Source of the DNA: a virus
Reading direction: 5' to 3' (one strand)
Length of the DNA stretch: 24,866 nt
Virus record (IMG/VR): IMGVR_UViG_3300034980_000473
Coordinates: 1 to 24,866 of that record
Of the stretch, positions 7,523-15,345 are shown piece after piece; position 1 is the first letter of the stretch; each line of letters opens with the position of its first letter. A model generated the notes under the pieces. That model saw only the letters and a list, made by a program, of their open reading frames with translations. It made no database searches and had not been told where the DNA came from. The position numbers and the translations under genes were made by a program.

Positions 7523-8022
7523 CTTTTTCTTCCTATCGTATATAGTAGATCAACCTGTTTTTCAAGAGGGGCGATCTTGCCGTCAAACAAACTAACAACC
7601 GTCTCTATTTTTCGCTTTAGTTGTCTTAGTTTCTTAAGTAGGGGGACCTGTTCGCAAATTAGCTGCTCTTTTGATGAGTTGGACGTGTATTCAGGAAACT
7701 TCATCTTTCCTGGGGCTAGGTAATAACCCATACCATCCTCGTAAGGCCAGGATACATTATTAAGAATTGCCGTTTGTCTATTTAGCTCCGATCTTAGTTT
7801 GGAAACATGTCCAGTTATTAGATAGGCGTTATGGAGTATCTGCTCCCCCGTCATTTCCGATAGTTCCTCACCACCAAGATTGACGGCGCTGTATATCTCC
7901 GGTGGGGTTACTGCAAGATCTAGGTTATTAGCCATTTCATATCGGGTAATTAACGTCTCTATGGCATCCAATATCTCCCTGTCTTCTTCGTTTATTTCAT
8001 ATCGTTTATTAAAGTTTTCCAT
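7519..8022 (-). CDS. Helical protein, possible UvsY-like recombination mediator
   Basis: A 167-residue, largely helical protein. It has a helix with Y and basic residues (HNAYLITGHVSKLRSEL), a middle segment rich in Y, G, P and K, and a C-terminal helical pair (LLKKLRQLKRKIETV to the end). T4 UvsY has a similar layout: an N-terminal DNA-binding helix with tyrosines, a loop, and C-terminal oligomerising helices. The gene sits two genes downstream of RecA/UvsX. No diagnostic motif supports the match, so this is inference. Otherwise it should be read as an unknown recombination-region protein. It overlaps the endonuclease gene by 31 bases. Confidence 0.65.
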   Translation of the reverse strand: MENFNKRYEINEEDREILDAIETLITRYEMANNLDLAVTPPEIYSAVNLGGEELSEMTGEQILHNAYLITGHVSKLRSELNRQTAILNNVSWPYEDGMGYYLAPGKMKFPEYTSNSSKEQLICEQVPLLKKLRQLKRKIETVVSLFDGKIAPLEKQVDLLYTIGRKR

Positions 8023-8411
8023 GTCTCGTCCTTGTCAAAAGGCAATACTACCATATCAAGTTCGTTTAGTTCGCACCACTCTATCTTTTTCTTGTCTCTT
8101 CTTTTGGATTTTATGAAATCCATTTTGGTTTTATGAAAGAAAGAACAGAATTCATAATGCTGTCTTCCGTGTACCTCAACCATTAAGAACATCTTGGGCA
8201 AGAAGAAGTCAGCATATAGTATTCCCGTTGTTTGAGTCCTAGAGCCGGGAAGTGTAACCTCTTCGTATATTTGCTCATAAGGAAGGAGTTCCTTTAGTAG
8301 GTCCCTAGCCTTTAGGTGGTGTGATGACTTATTTTTCGTTCTCCTTGAGTTATACCTATGCTTTTTAAAAGAGAGGTCGTGGTCCCTTCCGTCGAAGCCG
8401 AGTACTTTCAT
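7992..8411 (-). CDS. Small PD-(D/E)XK endonuclease, Vsr/DUF559-like
   Basis: A 139-residue protein. Its core YADFFLPKMFLMVEVHGRQHYEF matches small restriction-like endonucleases of the Vsr/DUF559 type. D68 is in ADFFLP, E79 is in VEVHG, and Q84-H85 follow. Histidine (H81) occupies the usual lysine position of the E-x-K motif, a variation also tolerated in related nucleases. The N-terminal 35 residues are very basic (RYNSRRTKNKSSHH), suggesting DNA contact. It lies directly downstream of RecA/UvsX, overlapping by 4 bases, so a recombination, repair or host-DNA degradation role is likely. Activity is not proven by sequence. Confidence 0.7.
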   Translation of the reverse strand: MKVLGFDGRDHDLSFKKHRYNSRRTKNKSSHHLKARDLLKELLPYEQIYEEVTLPGSRTQTTGILYADFFLPKMFLMVEVHGRQHYEFCSFFHKTKMDFIKSKRRDKKKIEWCELNELDMVVLPFDKDETWKTLINDMK

Positions 8412-9433
8412 GTGAGAAACACCTTCATTTCCTTTTCTAGTAAGTCCATTACGTTTGGGTTTTCTTCAATGTAGTTATAGAGTTTAGAAACCCCCTGGAA
8501 CTTATACTTCTTTTCCGTGTAATCATCGTCGTGATTTTTCATAAATGGTAGTGCGTACCAGGCCCCGGCTTTATCTACTACATCAAAAGCCTCTGCCAGT
8601 TCAATCATTTCCTGAACCCCGTCCAACCCTCTGTTATAACGGAAGTAGCCAACAGCCTCTGTACCAGAAGCCCCAAGTGATGAAGTCTTAATGGTCCAAG
8701 TAATGATCTGACCAATCTTAGAACCGTCAACAAGCCAAGGATCGCTTCTCTTGACTTCTATCTGAGTATCTGCTTGGTACTGAATCTTAATACCACCATC
8801 GGCCACATTCTTTTTGCCGTAACCAGAAGTATTAGCGATTAGATGACCAATAAGAACGACAACATTACGAGTTCTCGGAATAACCTGCCCCATACGCCTA
8901 GTGAAGTCACCAAGAATTTTAGGTAGTCCGGGTCTACGTTCCCCATCAACCATCGTCTCAATGTCTCTTTTGGGAATCAAAGAGGAAACGGAGTCAATGA
9001 CAACCACTGCCCCAGCGTTCTCTGGCTGCTGAATCATGGTCTCTAGGATGGTGAGAAACTCTTCTGCGCTCAGGATACTTCCTTCCGGGGCGCGAATCAT
9101 TTCCATATTGTCAAGATCAAGTCCGTCAATACCGCCAAGGTTATGCTTCTTCATACGTCCTTCAGCGTCCAGGTAGATAACCTTACGTCCTTCCTGTTGG
9201 GCATTAGCACAAATCTGAAGAACGGTGCTCGTCTTACCAGTCTTTGGCATACCGATTACACTAACCCAAGAACCTTCTTGGATTCCGCCATTAAGTGAGA
9301 AGTCCAGTGCGGGACTAACCTTAATGTTTTTCAGGTTGTTCTTTTCTTCGTATATCTCAGACGCTTTGAAGATACATTTTCCGATGTCCTTGCGCAACTT
9401 TTTCAGTTGTGCTTCTTTGTCTTTAGCTGCCAT
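8408..9433 (-). CDS. RecA/UvsX-family recombinase
   Basis: A 341-residue strand-exchange protein that would polymerise on ssDNA for phage recombination-dependent replication and repair. Seen: Walker A GMPKTGKT at 61-68; DAEG at 89-92 with E91 matching RecA's catalytic glutamate; Walker B VVVIDSVSSL with D147; loop 2 region around GYGKKNVADGG; and a C-terminal EMIELAEAFDVVDKAGAWY, a strong RecA/UvsX match. The usual RecA NQI sensor reads GHLI here, as in some phage recombinases. The ATG directly follows the TAA of the preceding gene, with GGAG upstream. Neighbours are a nuclease and a possible mediator. Confidence 0.92.
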   Translation of the reverse strand: MAAKDKEAQLKKLRKDIGKCIFKASEIYEEKNNLKNIKVSPALDFSLNGGIQEGSWVSVIGMPKTGKTSTVLQICANAQQEGRKVIYLDAEGRMKKHNLGGIDGLDLDNMEMIRAPEGSILSAEEFLTILETMIQQPENAGAVVVIDSVSSLIPKRDIETMVDGERRPGLPKILGDFTRRMGQVIPRTRNVVVLIGHLIANTSGYGKKNVADGGIKIQYQADTQIEVKRSDPWLVDGSKIGQIITWTIKTSSLGASGTEAVGYFRYNRGLDGVQEMIELAEAFDVVDKAGAWYALPFMKNHDDDYTEKKYKFQGVSKLYNYIEENPNVMDLLEKEMKVFLT

Positions 9434-9841
9434 TTATAATTGACTCCACAGGTTCTTCTTACCTGTTTTCTTTCTTTTGGGTAGGATGTCCTCTTTTTTA
9501 GACTCTTCAAACACAGAGTCTTTTATTTGAGACTGCATCCGTTCTATGATGGGGATTAGCTTTTTGTTTGTTAGCGACAAGATATACTTCGCATCCTTTG
9601 AGTCCAATGCTCTGCATATTGCCAGCATTGAATATTTCTTCAGTAAACGATTTGCTGCAACAATCTGTCCTGTGTAGGGACCCTTGTATTTTGCCATCTT
9701 CCAGAACTTGTCGGGAAGTTTTCCCTCGTTGTTCTTCTCTGCTCTTTTCTGAAAGATTTTTTCACAAATCTTGTTACCGTCTGTTATCTTATCGTCATCA
9801 TTAAAAGCGCCAAATTTACTATCGTATTTTTTGGGTGACAT
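9434..9841 (-). CDS. Unknown basic protein upstream of the recombinase
   Basis: A 135-residue protein with no family recognised. The middle (about 45-105) looks like a compact helical domain: KLPDKFWKMAKYKGPYTGQ, ANRLLKKYS, ICRALDS, then a repeat-like LTNKKLIPIIERM. The C-terminal 30 residues are highly basic (PKRKKTGKKN), suggesting nucleic-acid binding. Its TAA abuts the recombinase ATG with no gap, so the two are probably translationally coupled. The upstream gene overlaps it by 23 bases. Confidence 0.72.
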   Translation of the reverse strand: MSPKKYDSKFGAFNDDDKITDGNKICEKIFQKRAEKNNEGKLPDKFWKMAKYKGPYTGQIVAANRLLKKYSMLAICRALDSKDAKYILSLTNKKLIPIIERMQSQIKDSVFEESKKEDILPKRKKTGKKNLWSQL

Positions 9842-10172
9842 TTTTATACAGATCGCTTTTCATTCCTGATTTTTTTGATGAGTCTCCAACCTGGGAAGCT
9901 GCCGGTGTCATGATTACAACCCCCCGTTCTCGATTATGAATCATAAGTTCGTCAACAGTCTGCTTTTTAATTTCGGATGTTGAAGTCTTTGGCTCTACCT
10001 TTTCTTCTTCTTTCTTTGTTTCTCTGGCTTGCTTTTTTTGGTATCTAACGATAGCGTCTTCTGGGGCACCAACATCCTTCGACAACTGAGCAATGTCCAT
10101 ATCTTGGTTCTGATCGATATAAAACTTCTGGGCCTTACTCATTCTCACCCTGCTTGTTACCTTCTTAGACAT
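9819..10172 (-). CDS. Unknown small protein with an HTH-like N-terminus
   Basis: A 117-residue protein. Residues 12-45 (SKAQKFYIDQNQDMD, IAQLSKDVGAPEDAI) resemble a helix-turn-helix of the kind that recognises DNA or forms sigma-factor region 4-like folds. A charged Lys/Glu linker follows (about 46-72), then a conserved-looking tail VVIMTPAASQVGDSSKK. I recognise no family. A transcription or recombination accessory role is possible. The start overlaps the upstream gene by eight bases. Confidence 0.68.
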   Translation of the reverse strand: MSKKVTSRVRMSKAQKFYIDQNQDMDIAQLSKDVGAPEDAIVRYQKKQARETKKEEEKVEPKTSTSEIKKQTVDELMIHNRERGVVIMTPAASQVGDSSKKSGMKSDLYKNVTQKIR

Positions 10173-10488
10173 AGGTATTTCTCTCCGCTATTGTTAGGAA
10201 TCTTCTTTGTTTTGTTTTCAGATATTTAATGTAGGCCTCAAAAGAGTCCTTCGTTACTTTTTTGAATCTACAGTCTCGTAACCTTCTAAGACCCGAATCT
10301 TCCCCCCAGGGGTCTACCATCGTATTGATCTTAAAAAGAATGTGATAACTTAAAGTACTAATCTGATCGGAAGTTTTAGTTACTTCCTTTGCTAGAGCAT
10401 GAACGGAACCAGTGTCATCAACACATATCGAACCATTTCTGTCGTAATAGACCTCATCGTAAGAAATGGGTCTTAAAAAATCATCCAT
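10165..10488 (-). CDS. Unknown 107-residue protein
   Basis: The start is placed at the ATG at 10488 (MDDFLRPISY), because it overlaps the FmdB-like gene's stop in an ATGGATGA junction and has AAAGG about ten bases upstream. In-frame codons further up lie inside the preceding gene. The N-terminus is acidic, and the C-terminal half is basic and probably helical (RRLRDCRFKKV, YIKYLKTKQRRF). No family is recognised. It is in the replication operon, second gene after the promoter at 10866. Confidence 0.68.
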   Translation of the reverse strand: MDDFLRPISYDEVYYDRNGSICVDDTGSVHALAKEVTKTSDQISTLSYHILFKINTMVDPWGEDSGLRRLRDCRFKKVTKDSFEAYIKYLKTKQRRFLTIAERNTYV

Positions 10489-10822
10489 TGTCAATAAACC
10501 TTTCTTTTTGAGTGTCAGACATTTTACCCACACGTTTAATTTCTTCTCTGTGGGATTTAAGTCCTTGATTGACCTGTTCCTGCTTTATTGCCTCTCGTTC
10601 CTCAATCCCTGACTTGCCCATTTTCTTGGAGTTTCTTTCGGCTAACTGTCCGAGAGTGGTCGCGTCCCCCCTAACAAAAGGCTCAACACCTCCGAAGATA
10701 ACCCGTTCCAGAGTCATTTTTTTACATCTTGGACATTTTTTCTTTGGCGGGTCGTTGATGCTCTGCTGAATATCCTCCCATGAAAAACCGCAACAATTAC
10801 ACCCGTAGTCATACTTTGGCAT
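10481..10822 (-). CDS. FmdB-family zinc-ribbon protein
   Basis: A 113-residue protein whose first 35 residues form a CxxC...CxxC zinc ribbon: C8 and C11 (MPKYDYGCNCCGFSWE), then C30 and C33 (KKCPRC). IFGGVEPFVRGDATTLGQ follows, then a charged helical tail. This pattern matches FmdB/CxxC_CxxC_SSSS regulatory-type proteins, frequent in phages and bacteria and of uncertain function. It is the first gene after the promoter at 10866-10894, so it leads the replication and recombination operon. An early transcription-regulator role fits the position but is inference. Confidence 0.8.
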   Translation of the reverse strand: MPKYDYGCNCCGFSWEDIQQSINDPPKKKCPRCKKMTLERVIFGGVEPFVRGDATTLGQLAERNSKKMGKSGIEEREAIKQEQVNQGLKSHREEIKRVGKMSDTQKERFIDNG

Positions 10823-10865
10823 TTTAAACCTCTAGTGAAATGTTCGAATAAAGGGTCCGTACCCT

Positions 10866-10894
10866 ATTATATCCCAGACAAAAACAAAAATCAA
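10866..10894 (-). promoter_or_regulatory. Sigma-70 promoter for the replication/recombination operon
   Basis: TTGATT (10889-10894), exactly 17 bases, then TATAAT (10866-10871), all on the minus strand. The flanks CCTTGATTTTTGTT and GGGATATAATA are the same as at 2224-2252. It lies in the 231-base non-coding gap (10823-11053), downstream of the terminator at 10960-10989, and points into the FmdB-like gene. The rest of that gap is AT-rich with no convincing gene. Confidence 0.82.
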
Positions 10895-10959
10895 GGTATT
10901 TTTATCGCTTTCGTGGTGCTTTGTCAGAATTCTATCGCAAAAACCAATCCGAGACAGAA

Positions 10960-10989
10960 AATAAAAACCTGGCTGTGTGCGCAGCCAGG
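10960..10989 (-). terminator. Rho-independent terminator ending the nucleotide operon
   Basis: On the minus strand, CCTGGCTG and CAGCCAGG form a perfect 8-bp GC-rich stem (10968-10975 with 10982-10989) around a 6-base loop. TTTTTATT follows directly (10960-10967). It lies about 65 bases past the stop of the small gene at 11054 and separates the nucleotide/PhoH operon from the next promoter. Confidence 0.88.
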
Positions 10990-11053
10990 CATAAAACGAT
11001 CAAAACTTCAAAACAAAAAACTAGCGTAATTAAAGGATACGTCAATACTCGTT

Positions 11054-11269
11054 TTATAATGGATGAATATCCTTTTCCACCAATTCGCATTCTACCACCT
11101 TTAACTCAGAGAACGTTATCCTATCTGACTTGTCTAGTCTTCTATTCTTTCTGTTTATGGACTGCTTTGCTGCTGACTTTGCCCCCTTTAGAGTTTTATA
11201 GCACCAAGTTTTTTTTCGGGTTTCCAGAGGTACGCCTTCTGCGTCCTCGACAAAAAATATTCTATTCAT
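11054..11269 (-). CDS. Unknown 71-residue protein after PhoH
   Basis: A small Lys/Arg/Glu-rich protein beginning MNRIFFVEDAEGVPLETR. It may contain one short beta region and a basic helix (KGAKSAAKQSINRKNRR). No family is recognised. Its start overlaps the PhoH stop by eight bases (ATGAATAG), and it is the last gene before the terminator at 10960-10989. It is called from packing and composition. Confidence 0.6.
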   Translation of the reverse strand: MNRIFFVEDAEGVPLETRKKTWCYKTLKGAKSAAKQSINRKNRRLDKSDRITFSELKVVECELVEKDIHPL

Positions 11270-11945
11270 TTTCTAGCGCCACCAAAATAGATTTAATGAT
11301 ATCGTTTCTTTGAATGTCTGAGTTACTAAACTCACAAACCCCAACTCCGTTTATTTCCCTAAGCCTGTCAACGCATATCCTTAACCCACTTCCCCCTTTG
11401 AGGTCGGTCTGTTTTACGTCACCATTTATTATAACTTTACTATTCTGTCCTATTCTCGTTATGAACATTTTTATCTGCTCAAGAGTACAGTTCTGTGCTT
11501 CATCCAATATCATATAGGCGTTATGAAAGCTAGCTCCTCTCATTAACTCAAGAGGTTCAAACCTTATGATTTCTTCATCGATATACTTATTCAATCTTTC
11601 TGAGCCAAGGAAGAACCTTAAGTTTTCTTCCATAGGTTTTAGGTATGGCTTAACCTTGTCCCCTACTTCCCCAGGCACAGACCCAAGACTTTTTCCCGCA
11701 CAAACCAAAGGTCTAGTAACAATTATTTGTGAGGTTTTATCATGAATCAAATGCTCTGAGGAAACTCCTGCGGCTATAAATGTTTTTCCTGATCCTGATG
11801 GTCCGAAGCAAAAGGTTATATCGTTTTCTACTATAGATCTGATATAGTTCTTTTGATTAATCGTTTTAGCAGTTAGAGTTTTTGGGAATTTTTTTATTTC
11901 CAGGTCTTTCTCTGTCTGTTTAATTGACGGTCTTCGTTTTGCCAT
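11262..11945 (-). CDS. phoH: PhoH-family P-loop ATPase
   Basis: A 227-residue protein. Seen: Walker A GPSGSGKT at 48-55; VTRPLVCAGKSLGSVPGE; Walker B YMILDEAQN with D148 and E149; and GDVKQTDLKGGSGL, the PhoH-family order of motifs. It is related to the ATPase half of superfamily I helicases. PhoH proteins are common in marine phages. Their phage role is unsettled, with RNA processing or phosphate-stress response proposed. The ATG follows the dUTPase gene after a 25-base gap with a weak GAGAA site. Confidence 0.9.
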   Translation of the reverse strand: MAKRRPSIKQTEKDLEIKKFPKTLTAKTINQKNYIRSIVENDITFCFGPSGSGKTFIAAGVSSEHLIHDKTSQIIVTRPLVCAGKSLGSVPGEVGDKVKPYLKPMEENLRFFLGSERLNKYIDEEIIRFEPLELMRGASFHNAYMILDEAQNCTLEQIKMFITRIGQNSKVIINGDVKQTDLKGGSGLRICVDRLREINGVGVCEFSNSDIQRNDIIKSILVALENE

Positions 11946-11970
11946 GCTGGTTCTCGCTTAAAAGGAAAAA

Positions 11971-12543
11971 TTATTTGCCACTACTACCAAATCCCTTCTC
12001 TCCCCTATCCGTCCCATCCAAAGAATCTACTTCCTGCAACACAAAATGTGGCGCTTCTTGTATAACGATCTGAGCAATACGGTCTCCTTTATTAATAAAA
12101 TAAACGTTACTCGTCCACTTTTCATGAGATAGGCTATTCGATAGAGCAACCTTGATTTCTCCACGATAGCTAGAGTCAACAACACCCGCGTGTCGATGTA
12201 CGCCCTTGACGCCCATCCCAGACCTGTCCCAGATAAATCCGGCCCATCCTTCGGGGATAGCCATTGAAACGCCTGTGCTAATCAATACGGTCTCTTCAGG
12301 ATATATCACAATATCCTCATCTGCGTACAGGTCGTATCCAGCGTCTGTTTCATTGTTTTTTGTTGGGATAGTCGCTGTTGCGGTTAGTTTCTTTACTTCG
12401 ATTGTTTTTGCTTCTACTGGTGGTATCCACACTGGTCTTTGTCCTTTGTTTTTCCAAAAAGAGTAGGCTTTAGTCATTATCTTGCTCGTTAAAAAATCAC
12501 CCAGAAACCGCGAAACGTAAAACTTAATTAGCGTAAAACTCAT
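11971..12543 (-). CDS. dut: dUTPase, trimeric type
   Basis: Hydrolyses dUTP to dUMP and pyrophosphate, preventing uracil incorporation and supplying dTMP precursor. All five motifs are visible: AGYDLYA (68-74), DRSGM (106-110), GVVDSSYRGE (120-129), GDRIAQIV (153-160), and RGEKGFGSSG (180-189). The first 45 residues are an unusual hydrophobic, aromatic-rich extension. A later Met at residue 23 is possible, but the 12543 start has the better AAAGGA ribosome binding site. It is cotranscribed with ribonucleotide reductase and dCMP deaminase. Confidence 0.93.
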   Translation of the reverse strand: MSFTLIKFYVSRFLGDFLTSKIMTKAYSFWKNKGQRPVWIPPVEAKTIEVKKLTATATIPTKNNETDAGYDLYADEDIVIYPEETVLISTGVSMAIPEGWAGFIWDRSGMGVKGVHRHAGVVDSSYRGEIKVALSNSLSHEKWTSNVYFINKGDRIAQIVIQEAPHFVLQEVDSLDGTDRGEKGFGSSGK

Positions 12544-12554
12544 TACCTGGTCCT

Positions 12555-14768
12555 TTATAGTCTTGTTATATCACAACCAGAAGCCCCAGAGCAGGCAGAC
12601 TCTCCCTCAAAATTAGTTTTGTCCTCCTTTTCCGTAACGTTCTTGAAATCCACTTCTACATATTCACGATTTAGTTCTGTCCATAGTTTGTAGTTATAGA
12701 CATCTTTCATGCAATAGGTTAACCTCCTAAGGTCTGACTCGAAGTACTTATCCGCAAACTTTTCGCAACGCAGAATCCATTGTCTCTTTGATCCCCCTTT
12801 TGGTCTTTTACCGTTACCAATAAGAGAGTCACAGGCCTCCCAGAGATTATCTTCCCATAGCTGCATCGCCTGCTCAATGAGTCCGCTAGCAAACATTGCT
12901 CCGTCACCATAGTGAGAGATAATTTTACTAGGAAGGTAAACCGCAGTAAAGGGTGCTTGAGGATAGTCTTTATCCCCCGTAACTGGAAGCAAAGAAATAC
13001 CACAAAACCATTTTCTGTTTTCGTAGATAAAGCTTTCTACTTCCCTCCATTCATCGGCAGTTACATTTATTGTGTTACTTACGTTATGGATAAGCCAGGG
13101 CTGTGTACATAGATGTTTGTTAGTTCCTGACGAAACCCAATTCTGCTGAGTTGACTTAACTGTGCTTAGTAGGTCCAATGCGCTAATTTGGTTCTTAGTT
13201 TTTGATCCGTCGGGAACTTCAACGCAGAATGAGATAACATCATCCGTATCGTTAGCTGACCACACAGACTCTTCACAAGCCCTGGGGTTAATGCCTTTGA
13301 AGTACTTGTAAATCTCCTCCAGTTTATTTGCTTGTACACGTCTAATATATCGCTTGGCATGATGTGGATGTATTCCGCTAGACGTACCCAGAATACAACT
13401 CGCCGTACCCTCTGGCTTAACGCATGTGCATCTAGCGGCTTGATTAATTCCTATCTTTTTGGCTATTTCTTTATTTATCCTTTTGACCATCTTCGCTGCT
13501 TCTTTTTGCAGTTCCGGAGAAAGGCATATTTCATGACGTTCCATGATGCCCGTCATAGAAACGCCAATAAGAGCTTCTCGTTCAATGATGGACTTACTAG
13601 TGTTTTCAAGATATCCGACATCCGAGAACCCTGCTTGTAGCGTACCGATAATAGCAGCAGCCTTAGCCGCCTCAAAGAAATCATCTACGTCTTTAATCTT
13701 GCTACAATTAATTGTTGAGAGGTTACATGCCTGCCAGCCAGACTTACCAGTCTTTTCATCTACGGGCCAAAATGATATTTCAACACAAGGATTCACCAGA
13801 AGTTCTGTACTGTCAGACCAAACGAAGCCTGGTTCACCATATTCTTTCACGGACTTCATTAGTTCAGAGAACTGTTCTGGAGTAGTCTCGTCACGAACCA
13901 GCAACGCGGAGTTGTTTGATCGCCCCCTCTGTGGATTTTCTACAAACCAGTTTCCAGTCTTGGCTTCAGCCATTTCCTTATCGTCAGGACTAAACACCGC
14001 AATAGTAGCTGATCGCCTAACGCCACCAGAAATAACAGCGTCTGAAGAATGCATGATTACGTCGTAGCATTCGATTGGTTTTAGTTTAGACCCACCGTTC
14101 TTGACCGCTGACTCAAGAACATCTTTAATTTTATTCAAGGCGAGTCTCAGTGGTTCAGGACCAGGAGCTTTTCCACCATGAGATAGCTTAGTTCCAGCCC
14201 CCCTGATAAGTGAGTAGTCAAAACTAATCTTCTTACCCAGGTATTCACTTGCTACATGGCAGTTGTCTCCCCATGTGGGCTTTTTCATATTGACGTAGGA
14301 ACCAACCAGTACACCTACGGCATCTGACCATCCCTCAATGGAGTCTTCGATCATCCACTTGCGACTACCACCGCGATCCTTTAGGAGTTTTGGCATCTTC
14401 GCTACGTGATGTTTCTGTACAGAAAAGCCTGTGCCACAACCGCAAAGCAGTAGGTACATACACTCTTGAAAGAACCTTGGTCTGTCACAGAACGAAGAAA
14501 TGCAGTTATATAGCCTCATATTATGATCAAGGACTGCTTTTCCACCAAACTGCAAGGCTCGCTGAGAACCAAGAACTCTTCGTTTGCGCATCATGTCATA
14601 CGCCCACTCAATATCTTCATGCACTTCGGGACAATCCGAGTACTTTTCCATCATCATGCTTTTGACACGATCAACGGTTTCGGACCATGTTTCTCTTCGT
14701 TTCTGTTCTGGTAGGTATCTTGCGTATTTTGAGACAAAAGTGTAGTCCTGTAGCGCTTTGATTGACAT
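12555..14768 (-). CDS. Class II (adenosylcobalamin-dependent) ribonucleoside-triphosphate reductase
   Basis: Reduces ribonucleotides to deoxyribonucleotides using coenzyme B12, independent of oxygen. The ATG at 14768 gives 737 residues, matching the monomeric Lactobacillus-type RTPR (739). An in-frame TTG further up lies inside dcd and has no good ribosome binding site. Key residues: C89 (YNC) and C348 (ACNLSTIN) as the redox pair, NPCVE (326-330) with thiyl C328 and E330, SGGVRRSATI at 247-256, and C726 and C732 near the C-terminus as the external dithiol pair. The gene starts seven bases after the dCMP deaminase stop and is followed by dUTPase. The host or environment must supply B12. Confidence 0.92.
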   Translation of the reverse strand: MSIKALQDYTFVSKYARYLPEQKRRETWSETVDRVKSMMMEKYSDCPEVHEDIEWAYDMMRKRRVLGSQRALQFGGKAVLDHNMRLYNCISSFCDRPRFFQECMYLLLCGCGTGFSVQKHHVAKMPKLLKDRGGSRKWMIEDSIEGWSDAVGVLVGSYVNMKKPTWGDNCHVASEYLGKKISFDYSLIRGAGTKLSHGGKAPGPEPLRLALNKIKDVLESAVKNGGSKLKPIECYDVIMHSSDAVISGGVRRSATIAVFSPDDKEMAEAKTGNWFVENPQRGRSNNSALLVRDETTPEQFSELMKSVKEYGEPGFVWSDSTELLVNPCVEISFWPVDEKTGKSGWQACNLSTINCSKIKDVDDFFEAAKAAAIIGTLQAGFSDVGYLENTSKSIIEREALIGVSMTGIMERHEICLSPELQKEAAKMVKRINKEIAKKIGINQAARCTCVKPEGTASCILGTSSGIHPHHAKRYIRRVQANKLEEIYKYFKGINPRACEESVWSANDTDDVISFCVEVPDGSKTKNQISALDLLSTVKSTQQNWVSSGTNKHLCTQPWLIHNVSNTINVTADEWREVESFIYENRKWFCGISLLPVTGDKDYPQAPFTAVYLPSKIISHYGDGAMFASGLIEQAMQLWEDNLWEACDSLIGNGKRPKGGSKRQWILRCEKFADKYFESDLRRLTYCMKDVYNYKLWTELNREYVEVDFKNVTEKEDKTNFEGESACSGASGCDITRL

Positions 14769-14775
14769 AAGTGGT

Positions 14776-15273
14776 TTAGTCCAAGTAAGAGAAGTATTTT
14801 TGGTTTTCAGATGATAACGTAACAAGGTCAGCTATTTTAAAGTCTACGTATTCTATTTCCAGTCCGCTTTTTAGTAATAATTTAAGAACCTGCTCTTCTT
14901 CTTCAGAGTATGTTTTTATGTTGCCACCATTAGCGGAACCAAGGGGGACATACCATTTCTTTATGTTGTTTTGCCATAGTAACTTAGAGCAATTAAGGCA
15001 GGGCATTCTTGTTGAGTAAAGTTCTGCCGATTCTGGTTTGATCGCCATGCTCGCCAGCATATTGGCTTCAGCGTGAACTATGTATTTATACTTGCCTGGG
15101 CGCGTTCTGTCAAGACCTTCTTCCTCAACTCCCGAAGGAAACCCGTTATACCCCCTGGCTATCTCAACCTTATCCTTAACTAGGACCGCCCCAACCTTTG
15201 ACTCAGCATCGTGTGAACGGAAGGACGCTAAGAAGGCAGATGCCATGAAGTACGTGTTCCAGTCTGGTCTCAT
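14776..15273 (-). CDS. dCMP deaminase
   Basis: Deaminates dCMP to dUMP, feeding dTTP synthesis. It is a 165-residue zinc hydrolase with HAEAN (H67 ligand, E69 proton shuttle) and PCLNC (C92 and C95), and the N-terminal motif SHDAESKVGAVLV typical of the family. The start has a strong AAGGAG site five bases upstream, and it is the first gene of the nucleotide operon. Promoter candidates lie at 15309-15314 and 15371-15399. Fold identity is clear. Specificity for dCMP over related cytidine substrates is inferred from family and operon. Confidence 0.9.
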   Translation of the reverse strand: MRPDWNTYFMASAFLASFRSHDAESKVGAVLVKDKVEIARGYNGFPSGVEEEGLDRTRPGKYKYIVHAEANMLASMAIKPESAELYSTRMPCLNCSKLLWQNNIKKWYVPLGSANGGNIKTYSEEEEQVLKLLLKSGLEIEYVDFKIADLVTLSSENQKYFSYLD

Positions 15274-15308
15274 AAAAACTCCTTGTGGTGAGTCAAACTA
15301 TATATTCT

Positions 15309-15314
15309 ATTATA
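15309..15314 (-). promoter_or_regulatory. Consensus -10 element upstream of dCMP deaminase
   Basis: The minus strand reads TATAAT with a GGGG flank, 36 bases upstream of the dCMP deaminase ATG. No good -35 lies at 16-18 bases (best TCTGGT). A CCCC-AAAACC-GGGG inverted repeat (plus strand) sits in the spacer and could be an operator or hairpin. It may need an activator or be secondary to the site at 15371-15399. Confidence 0.45.
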
Positions 15315-15345
15315 CCCCAAAACCGGGGACTACCAGAGAAAATTC

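Noticed and set aside
10835-11313. Plus-strand ORFs in the non-coding gap
   Set aside because: They run through a terminator hairpin and into PhoH antisense. No ribosome binding site. The gap is explained by terminator plus promoter.
13543-14067. Plus-strand ORF of 174 codons within the reductase gene
   Set aside because: Opposite a clearly conserved ribonucleotide reductase, with no ribosome binding site or motif. A composition shadow.
14769-14825. Longer reductase start at TTG 14825
   Set aside because: It overlaps dCMP deaminase coding sequence and lacks a ribosome binding site. The ATG at 14768 gives the family length (737).
15294-15312. Possible NrdR-like box near the nucleotide operon start (CTATATAT core)
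   Set aside because: Only the AT core matches. The flanking bases of the consensus are absent and there is no second box.
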